5,179 bases of DNA from an uncultured Clostridia bacterium (lineage in GTDB: Bacteria > Bacillota > Clostridia > Christensenellales > Borkfalkiaceae), in contig CAJGCK010000065.1 of assembly GCA_904501795.1 (NCBI GenBank), positions 1 to 5,179 on the forward strand, given 5' to 3'. The position numbers and the translations under genes are program-made. Below the pieces are notes generated by a model. It was not told the DNA's origin and did no database searches. It saw nothing but the letters and a program-made list of their open reading frames with translations. Below, piece by piece: positions 1 through 5,179 of the stretch (positions are counted from its first letter, which is position 1; every line of letters begins with the position of its first letter).

Positions 1-1
1 C

Positions 2-34
2 GGCTTTTTGTGGGCAAACATTAAGAAAAAATAA
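2..34 (+). CDS. C-terminal tail of an upstream gene (partial, identity uncertain)
   Basis: Reading from position 2, the frame gives GFLWANIKKK and then a TAA stop at 32-34. A hydrophobic and aromatic stretch followed by several lysines is a common ending for an inner-membrane protein. The stop lies 33 bases before a strong intrinsic terminator, which is the expected spacing for the end of a transcription unit. In many Firmicutes the gene before recJ is secDF or secF, a membrane component of the Sec translocon, and this tail is compatible with that. Ten residues cannot establish it. The other two frames end at 22-24 or run through the terminator hairpin, so they are less likely. The identity is inference only. 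Confidence 0.35.
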   Translation, partial: GFLWANIKKK

Positions 35-35
35 A

Positions 36-65
36 TTAAAAAAGGCAGAGATACACTGCTACTAT
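36..65 (+). promoter_or_regulatory. Candidate extended -10 promoter for recJ-rel operon
   Basis: A TACTAT hexamer at 60-65 matches four of six positions of the sigma-70 -10 box. It is preceded by TG at 57-58 with one intervening base, the extended -10 arrangement. A weak -35 candidate, TTAAAA at 36-41, lies 18 bases upstream in A-rich DNA. The predicted start near 71-73 falls inside the left arm of the terminator hairpin. RNA made from here would therefore lack part of that arm and should pass the terminator. Both hexamers are weak and A/T-rich DNA yields such matches by chance, so this is tentative. No better promoter fits in the 16 bases between the terminator and recJ. Confidence 0.3.
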
Positions 66-67
66 TT

Positions 68-93
68 AAGGCGGGAACGTTCCCGCCTTTTTT
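68..93 (+). terminator. Rho-independent terminator upstream of recJ
   Basis: Positions 68-89 are a perfect 22 bp palindrome. It folds as a 9 bp stem (AAGGCGGGA paired with TCCCGCCTT) around a four-base ACGT loop, with a GC-rich core of GGCGGG/CCCGCC. A run of six T (88-93) follows directly. On the other strand the palindrome is followed by AAATAG rather than a U-tract, so it should work only for rightward transcription. It most simply ends the upstream transcription unit, whose likely stop is at 32-34. It lies only 16 bases before the recJ ATG, so it is also in or next to the recJ leader. Confidence 0.88.
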
Positions 94-109
94 AGATTAA
101 ATAGGGCGT

Positions 110-2392
110 ATGCAAATAATATACACAAAGTCTCCAACGGACGAACAAAACAAACAAATAATGAATATGTCGCTTTCGCTTGGCCTATCTTTTGATACGG
201 CAAGGCTTTTGTTTTGCCGTGGATACGATAGCGTGGCTAAAGCCGAACGGTTTTTAAATCCTGGCAAAAAATATTTCAACTCTCCCTTTCTTCTAACGGA
301 TATGCAAGAAATAGTTTCTCGCATAACTACCGCGCGCGACTATAACGAAAACGTTTTAATATTCGGCGATTACGATGCCGACGGGGTGTGTGCGACCACC
401 GTTTTGTACCGCGCTCTAAAAGAATTCGGCATAAACGCTCGTTGCATAATTCCCGAACGTGAGCACGGCTACGGGCTAAATCTAGATTTAATCCTTCCCG
501 AACACGAAAAGCAACCTATAGACTTAATAATAACCGTTGACTGTGGTATAAGCGACGGGGAGAAGGTACTTTTATTGCAAGAAAAAGGCATAGAAGTAAT
601 CGTAACCGACCACCACGAACCGCCGGAAATTTTACCGCCGTGTTTAAAAATCAACCCCAAAATTAAAGGGCAAGCCTATCCTTTCGACGGCTTGTGCGGT
701 GCGGGTGTTGCATATAAACTTGGCGTTGCACTAATAGGCGAAAAGGCAAATGAATTGCTTGATTTCGTGGCGCTTGCAACCGTTGCCGACAGTATGGACT
801 TAATCGAAGAAAATAGAGATATCGTGACCGAAGGTCTTAAATCGTTTAATAAAAAGACGGTGAGAGAACAGTTTAAATATTTACTTGGCGAAACCCGTGG
901 CGAAATAACCGCACAAACGCTAGCGTATGCGATTGCCCCAAAGGTTAACGCCGGCGGAAGAATGGGCAACGCAAACTGTTCGCTTAATATGTTTTTGAGT
1001 GAGAACCCAACTGAGATTTACGAATACGCGGTAAAACTAAACGAATATAACCTTATGCGCCAAGCCCAATGCGACGTGATTTATCGCCAAGCCAAAGACC
1101 AAATAAAAGAGAACGGCTACGCGGACGACGACGTTATTTTGGTCGCCAACGAACAATGGGGCACGGGCTTTGTTGGGATAGTTGCGTCAAGGCTAGTTGA
1201 AGAATACGCGCGCCCCGTAATCGTTTTTGCAGGGCACGAAGGATATTATAAAGGCTCTGCGCGTAGTATCGACGGCATTAATATTTTTGAAGCGTTATCA
1301 AGTCAAAAAGACAAACTTATAACGTACGGTGGGCACGCTCAAGCGGCGGGTGTTGCCGTAGAAAAAGAAAATTTTACGTCGTTTAGAGAAAGTCTTAATA
1401 CATACGTTAGACAATGTTACGGCAAGCTAGACGTTAGCAAAAAGGTATATGCTGAGTGGGACTTTGAAGAAGAACTCTCAACCCGTTTTGCAAGGGAGTT
1501 AGGGTTATTAGAGCCTTTCGGAGTAGGTAATAGAAAACCGCTTTTCACTACCACGGTAAGAGGGGTGAAATCTCTTCCGTTAAGGCAAGGCTCTCCACAC
1601 TATACTTTTAAAACGAAAGCAGTGGAAATGCTAGATTTCAATGGCGGAGCAAATGTAAGTAGGCTAAGTTTACCGATAGAGAAAAAGATTATTTTCGAGC
1701 CTAACTTTTCAGTTTACAACAAAAAAGAATACGTTAAGGGCTACGTTAAGGGGATAGTAGAAGAAAATCTAAATTTTAACGGCTTAAAATATCTAGTGTT
1801 TGAAAACAACTTGAAAGCAATTTTAAGCGAGCAAGAGTGCGAAGTGTTATCAGCGGAAGAAAACGGGGTGGACTTTTCTAAGCGTGGCACGGTATATTTT
1901 TTAAGCGACTTAGATAATTTAAAAAGGTATGATAAAATACAGGACTTGCCCGTTTATCTTTTCCAAGCGGACGGAAAGTGGGTTAACAGTTGCGTTATTT
2001 TATCACCCGTTCAAATTCCCGAAGGTTTTAGTAGGTGCGTGTATTTAGATAAACCGATAGCCTTTTTAAATAATGAATACCAAAACTACTGTTTTAACGG
2101 TGTGAACGGTTATTCTGTTTTAAACGAAATTAGCGTTGAGCGTTCGCAAATGGCAGAGTGTTACACCCAGTTGCTAACGTGGGTAGGTAAGAGTTTTTCT
2201 TCTATTTACGATATGATTGAGCGTGGCGAGAGCGTAATAAACGAATATCAATTAATTTTTGCGACGGCAGTGTTTATAGAACTAGGGTTTTTTTCGGTTA
2301 TCGACGGAGTGTTACACCGTAACCCCGAATGTAAAAATGCATTGACAAATTCTAAAGTATATAGTAAAATTTCCTTATTAAAAGGTGAATAG
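110..2392 (+). CDS. recJ: Single-stranded-DNA-specific 5'-3' exonuclease RecJ
   Basis: This 760-residue protein carries the full RecJ motif set. RecJ is a cytoplasmic, metal-dependent 5'-3' nuclease on single-stranded DNA used in recombinational repair, mismatch repair and replication-fork processing. The DHH domain shows FGDYDADG (85-92), VDCG (143-146), TDHH (166-169) and TVAD ending at D227. NAGGRMG lies near residue 280, where many RecJ proteins have NAAGRMG. The DHHA1 domain has GSARS (382-386) and GGHAQAAG around H409. LEPFGVGN (467-474) opens the OB-fold region. The rest, to residue 760, is the C-terminal extension typical of Firmicutes RecJ (B. subtilis about 786 residues, E. coli 577). 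The ATG at 110 is preceded by a weak, rather close AGGG (103-106). It is preferred because the next in-frame ATGs (codons 18 and 20) have no SD and would cut conserved N-terminal sequence. No frameshift or missing catalytic residue is visible. Confidence 0.96.
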   Translation: MQIIYTKSPTDEQNKQIMNMSLSLGLSFDTARLLFCRGYDSVAKAERFLNPGKKYFNSPFLLTDMQEIVSRITTARDYNENVLIFGDYDADGVCATTVLYRALKEFGINARCIIPEREHGYGLNLDLILPEHEKQPIDLIITVDCGISDGEKVLLLQEKGIEVIVTDHHEPPEILPPCLKINPKIKGQAYPFDGLCGAGVAYKLGVALIGEKANELLDFVALATVADSMDLIEENRDIVTEGLKSFNKKTVREQFKYLLGETRGEITAQTLAYAIAPKVNAGGRMGNANCSLNMFLSENPTEIYEYAVKLNEYNLMRQAQCDVIYRQAKDQIKENGYADDDVILVANEQWGTGFVGIVASRLVEEYARPVIVFAGHEGYYKGSARSIDGINIFEALSSQKDKLITYGGHAQAAGVAVEKENFTSFRESLNTYVRQCYGKLDVSKKVYAEWDFEEELSTRFARELGLLEPFGVGNRKPLFTTTVRGVKSLPLRQGSPHYTFKTKAVEMLDFNGGANVSRLSLPIEKKIIFEPNFSVYNKKEYVKGYVKGIVEENLNFNGLKYLVFENNLKAILSEQECEVLSAEENGVDFSKRGTVYFLSDLDNLKRYDKIQDLPVYLFQADGKWVNSCVILSPVQIPEGFSRCVYLDKPIAFLNNEYQNYCFNGVNGYSVLNEISVERSQMAECYTQLLTWVGKSFSSIYDMIERGESVINEYQLIFATAVFIELGFFSVIDGVLHRNPECKNALTNSKVYSKISLLKGE
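1730..1753 (+). repeat. 12-bp tandem duplication inside recJ
   Basis: Two adjacent copies of TACGTTAAGGG plus one base (C in the first, G in the second) encode YVKGYVKG at RecJ residues 541-548. The unit is 12 bp and therefore keeps the reading frame. It lies near the junction of the OB-fold region and the C-terminal extension. It may be a small slippage duplication, or simply the local protein sequence, since related RecJ proteins can have a similar YVKGYV-like segment here (from memory, not checked). Confidence 0.6.
2381..2388 (+). promoter_or_regulatory. Ribosome binding site that sets the rel start
   Basis: AAAGGTGA closely matches the anti-SD complement and ends five bases before the ATG at 2394, which is ideal spacing. 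It lies within the last codons of recJ. The alternative in-frame GTG at 2385 sits inside this SD and has no SD of its own upstream (TTCCTTATTAA). The ATG is therefore the more likely start. Confidence 0.8.
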
Positions 2393-2393
2393 A

Positions 2394-4526
2394 ATGTTTG
2401 CGACTTTAGAGCTTTTAAAAGAAAAATATAAGGGTAAAGACTACTCGTTATGCGAGAAGGCGTTTCGTTTTGCCGAAAAGGCGCATGCTAATCAAAAGCG
2501 TGCCTCGGGCGAAGCGTATTTTACTCATCCTTGCGCGGTAGCGCGGATACTTGCTGATCTTGGATTAGACGCAAGCACTATAGCCGCGGCATTTTTGCAC
2601 GACGTTATTGAAGATACCCCCGTTTCAGAAGGCGATATTTTCAAAGAGTTCGGGCAAGAAGTATTAGATTTGGTGCAAGGCGTAACCAAACTTGAAAAAA
2701 TTGAATTCACGTCTAAAGAAGAAGAGCAAGCGGAGAACTTTAGAAAGTTATTCGTTGCTATGGCGAAAGATATAAGGGTAATAATCATTAAACTTGCCGA
2801 CCGTTTACACAATATGCGCTCGCTTAACTTTTTGTCGCAAGAACGTCAACAACGTTTAGCTCGTGAAACGCTTGATATTTACGCTCCGTTAGCGCATAGG
2901 CTTGGTATTTCGCAGATAAAGTGCGAACTTGAAGACTTGTGCCTAAAATATTTAGAGCCCGATTTTTACGAGTATCTATCTTCTAATATAGATTTACGCG
3001 TTAAAGAGAGCGTTGAACTAATCGACCACGTGGTTGAAGAAGTTAAAATTATACTCGACGAGTCTAAGATAGAAGGCGAAGTTTACGGTAGAAAGAAGCA
3101 TTTGTATAGTATTTATCGCAAGATGAAAGAACGTGGCAAGAACTTAGATCAAATCTACGATTTAGTCGCCGTTCGAGTTATAGTAAAGAATATAGACGAG
3201 TGCTATGAAATATTTGGTAAAATTCACCACAAATGGAAGCCCGTTCCAGGTAGAATAAAAGACTATATAGCAACACCAAAGCCCAACATGTACCGTTCTT
3301 TGCATACGACGGTTATGACCAACTTTGGTAAGATATTCGAGATACAAATTAGGACTTACGAAATGAACCGCGCGGCCGAATACGGTATAGCGGCTCACTG
3401 GAAGTATAAAGAGAACAAAAAAGATTCCGACGATTTTGATTCACGTTTGGCGTGGATAAGAGAAGTTATGGAATGGCAAGGCGGACTAAAAGACAGTAAA
3501 GAGTTTGTTAATTCGCTAAAAGGCGATATATACAGCACGGAAGTGCTAGTGTTTACGCCAAAGGGGGACGTTATAAGTCTACCCAAAGAAGCTACTCCGC
3601 TAGACTTTGCTTACAACATACACACGGCAATAGGTCATCGTTGCGTTGGTGCGAAAGTCAACTCTAAGATGGTGCCGTTAAACACGGTGTTGCAGGTTGG
3701 GGACGTAGTTGAAGTAATAACTTCTCCGTCGTCTAAAGGTCCGTCGTGGGACTGGCTAAAAATAGTTAAAAGTTCAAGCGCGAAAGTAAAGATACGTCAA
3801 TTCTTCAAGAAAGAAATGAAGGAAGAAAACGTGCGCACGGGCAAGGTTATGCTTGAAACTGAAGCCAAACGCCGTGGCGTGTCGCTTAGCGATATTTTAA
3901 ACGATGAATCCTTTTTATTTCTTGCAAGCAAAATGTCGTTTTCCGGACAAGACGAAATGTTTGCGTCCGTTGGATACGGCGCCGTTTCAACTCACCAAAT
4001 AATAATAAAGCTAATAGATTTTTATAGGAAAAACCAACCAAAGCCTACCGAAACGCTTAATTTAAGCGTTAAATCAAACGGCACGGGCGGAGTAACCGTT
4101 AAGGGAATTAACGGGTTGCTTGTTCGTTTTGCGGGTTGTTGCAGTCCCGTTCCGGGCGATTCTATAGTCGGGTTTATTTCTCGTGGTCGCGGTGTTACCG
4201 TACACAGAAGTGATTGCCCGAACTTAAAGAACGCAGACCCCGATAGACTTATCGACGTAACGTGGAACGCTCAAGCAAAAACCGAATATAACGCGGGTAT
4301 AAAAGTGTTTGGCGAAACTCAAGCCGAAATTCTTACGGAAGTAGCGGGCTTATGTTCGCAATTAAAACTCGGCATAACGTCAACGCTTGGTAGAATAGAT
4401 AATAAGACGAGAAAAGCCACGGTAGAATTCGGCATACGCGTTAACGACAAAAACGAACTAAACAATCTTATAATAAAACTTAAACAAAACCCTAAAATTC
4501 TAGACGTTTATAGGACTACAACCTAA
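2394..4526 (+). CDS. rel: Bifunctional (p)ppGpp synthetase/hydrolase Rel
   Basis: This long RelA/SpoT-homologue makes (p)ppGpp from ATP and GDP or GTP and also hydrolyses it, controlling the stringent response at the ribosome. From the ATG it is 710 residues, slightly short for the family (about 730-740). The Mn-dependent HD hydrolase domain (about 20-170) keeps R36, H45, H69-D70, E73-D74 and D136 within KLADRLHNMR. The synthetase domain (about 210-335) has GRKKH, catalytic D256 in YDLVAVR, RIKD at 287-290 (the RxKD form of bifunctional enzymes, not the acidic ExDD of RelA) and E316 in EIQIRT. TGS (about 383-444), a helical region, a conserved-cysteine zinc-finger-like domain (C582, C583, H604, C608) and a C-terminal ACT domain (about 629-707) follow. 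Both activities should be intact. A GTG at 2385 would add three residues and overlap recJ by 8 bp. The gene starts one base after the recJ stop, so coupled translation is likely. Confidence 0.96.
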   Translation: MFATLELLKEKYKGKDYSLCEKAFRFAEKAHANQKRASGEAYFTHPCAVARILADLGLDASTIAAAFLHDVIEDTPVSEGDIFKEFGQEVLDLVQGVTKLEKIEFTSKEEEQAENFRKLFVAMAKDIRVIIIKLADRLHNMRSLNFLSQERQQRLARETLDIYAPLAHRLGISQIKCELEDLCLKYLEPDFYEYLSSNIDLRVKESVELIDHVVEEVKIILDESKIEGEVYGRKKHLYSIYRKMKERGKNLDQIYDLVAVRVIVKNIDECYEIFGKIHHKWKPVPGRIKDYIATPKPNMYRSLHTTVMTNFGKIFEIQIRTYEMNRAAEYGIAAHWKYKENKKDSDDFDSRLAWIREVMEWQGGLKDSKEFVNSLKGDIYSTEVLVFTPKGDVISLPKEATPLDFAYNIHTAIGHRCVGAKVNSKMVPLNTVLQVGDVVEVITSPSSKGPSWDWLKIVKSSSAKVKIRQFFKKEMKEENVRTGKVMLETEAKRRGVSLSDILNDESFLFLASKMSFSGQDEMFASVGYGAVSTHQIIIKLIDFYRKNQPKPTETLNLSVKSNGTGGVTVKGINGLLVRFAGCCSPVPGDSIVGFISRGRGVTVHRSDCPNLKNADPDRLIDVTWNAQAKTEYNAGIKVFGETQAEILTEVAGLCSQLKLGITSTLGRIDNKTRKATVEFGIRVNDKNELNNLIIKLKQNPKILDVYRTTT

Positions 4527-5143
4527 TGAAACTAATGTACGTAACCCAAGGTCCGCTATCCGTTAACACCTATTTTTTAATTAACACTGATAAAAATACT
4601 GCGGTGGTAATAGATAGTGGCGAAAACTATAAATTAGTAAAAAAAATCGAAAAGGAAAACGGCTTTAAGATAACCGCGGTGCTATTAACTCACGCTCATT
4701 TCGACCACGCGGGCAACGCCAAGGCTATGCAAGACGACGGAGCGGAGATAATCGTAAGTAAAATCGACGCCGAAAAACTTGCTAAGGGGCAAACTCTAGC
4801 AACGGCTTTCGGTAGACAAGAAAACCAACTGATAGCCGACCGCACTTTTGATGACGGTGACCTATTAGAATTAGAAGGAATAAAAATAAAAGCTCTATTA
4901 ACCCCCGGTCATACGGACGGTTCGGCGTGTTTTATAGTGGACGACATGCTCTTTTCGGGCGACACGTTGTTTTACGAAACGGTAGGTCGCACGGACTTTC
5001 CTACGGGGGATAGAGAGCAACTAATCAACTCGGTAAAACGCTTATTTGACCTAAAAGGCGAATATAGAGTTTTTCCAGGTCATCAAGAATTCACCACGTT
5101 ATCGCACGAGCGTGAACACAATTTTTTCGTAGACTATGATTGA
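4526..5143 (+). CDS. MBL-fold metallo-hydrolase, glyoxalase II-like
   Basis: This 205-residue cytoplasmic protein has the complete metallo-beta-lactamase-fold metal site: THAHFDH at 55-61 (H56, H58, D60, H61), H129 in TPGHTDGS, D146 in FSGDTLF and H186 in FPGH. The size and the SGDTLFYETVGRTDFPTGD segment match the short YcbL-like branch of the glyoxalase II family, which lacks the C-terminal substrate-binding domain of true glyoxalase II. It probably binds two metal ions and hydrolyses a thioester or related ester, but the substrate cannot be read from the sequence. A glutamine follows H186, where many relatives have glycine (GHG). The start codon overlaps the rel stop in TAATG, which suggests translational reinitiation. 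The only SD-like element is a weak AGGA at 4512-4515. An MBL gene after rel is typical of Firmicutes. Confidence 0.93.
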   Translation: MKLMYVTQGPLSVNTYFLINTDKNTAVVIDSGENYKLVKKIEKENGFKITAVLLTHAHFDHAGNAKAMQDDGAEIIVSKIDAEKLAKGQTLATAFGRQENQLIADRTFDDGDLLELEGIKIKALLTPGHTDGSACFIVDDMLFSGDTLFYETVGRTDFPTGDREQLINSVKRLFDLKGEYRVFPGHQEFTTLSHEREHNFFVDYD

Positions 5144-5179
5144 TACTCAATTACCCGCTTTTTCATCGGAATTAGAAGA
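5136..5179 (+). CDS. Start of a downstream gene, cut by the window edge (possibly hemZ-like)
   Basis: An ATG at 5136 opens a frame that stays open to the end of the window and reads MIDTQLPAFSSELE. It overlaps the end of the hydrolase gene by 8 bp. The same frame has a TAG stop at 5130-5132, so no earlier start is possible. The alternative TTG frame at 5140 closes quickly with a TAG. No clear SD is visible, so translation would rely on coupling to the preceding gene. In many Clostridia the gene here is hemZ, a radical-SAM coproporphyrinogen III oxidase-like protein. That identity is inferred from gene order only, because 14 residues carry no diagnostic motif. Confidence 0.6.
   Translation, partial: MIDTQLPAFSSELE

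Noticed and set aside
1..9. CGGCTTTTT at the left edge as the right half of another terminator
   Set aside because: The left arm would be outside the window and cannot be seen. The same bases fit a coding tail that ends at 32-34, followed by a clear terminator.
45..59. Small inverted repeat GCAG...CTGC as a riboswitch or antiterminator element
   Set aside because: The stem is only four base pairs with a seven-base loop, and neither arm complements the terminator stem. Chance is the likelier explanation.
68..89. Perfect palindrome containing GAACGTTC as a possible LexA/SOS operator before recJ
   Set aside because: The Bacillus-type SOS box needs a four-base spacer between GAAC and GTTC, and here there is none. 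The GC-rich stem plus T-run explains the palindrome fully as a terminator.
97..969. Minus-strand open frames within recJ (97-324, 469-660, 676-969)
   Set aside because: They lie opposite a gene with complete RecJ motifs. Their translations are serine- and leucine-rich with no recognisable domain, as expected for antisense shadows.
2525..3586. Minus-strand open frames within rel (2525-2812, 3162-3398, 3395-3586)
   Set aside because: They are antisense to the conserved hydrolase, synthetase and TGS domains, show no motif or convincing SD, and are best read as shadows.
1..5179. A hidden novel system, mobile element, CRISPR array or RNA gene
   Set aside because: Almost every base belongs to recognisable housekeeping genes. 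I saw no direct-repeat arrays, transposase motifs, tRNA-like cloverleafs or long unexplained gaps.

Overview
The window is a compact, same-strand housekeeping cluster from what looks like an uncultured, low-to-moderate GC Gram-positive of the Clostridia type. This lineage call is an inference. It rests on the long RecJ with a Firmicutes-style C-terminal extension, the bifunctional Rel protein, Shine-Dalgarno (SD) signals such as AAAGGTGA, frequent ATA and AAA codons, and the gene order recJ - rel - metallo-beta-lactamase-fold hydrolase. That order resembles the well-known secDF - recJ - (apt) - rel - (dtd) - MBL - hemZ - hisS neighbourhood of Firmicutes. No species can be named.

Layout. Positions 1-34 look like the last codons of an upstream gene with a lysine-rich C-terminus. 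A strong intrinsic terminator (68-93) follows, and a weak extended -10 promoter candidate (36-65) lies just before it. recJ runs from 110 to 2392, rel from 2394 to 4526 (preferred ATG start), and an MBL-fold hydrolase gene from 4526 to 5143. The first 14 codons of another gene begin at 5136 and run off the right edge. The genes touch or overlap: a 1 bp gap, a 1 bp overlap and an 8 bp overlap. They are therefore almost certainly co-transcribed and probably translationally coupled. No non-coding stretch exceeds about 80 bp.

Functionally, RecJ is a DHH-family 5'-3' single-strand DNA exonuclease for repair and recombination. Rel makes and degrades the alarmone (p)ppGpp. The hydrolase is a glyoxalase II-like metalloenzyme of unassigned substrate. 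The genes do not form one pathway, and the linkage is a conserved housekeeping arrangement. All key catalytic residues of the three complete proteins appear intact.

I found no mobile element, CRISPR array, RNA gene or defence system, and no evidence of an undescribed system. The points most worth checking are the terminator/promoter arrangement in front of recJ, the apparent absence of apt and dtd from the usual gene order, and the rel start site.
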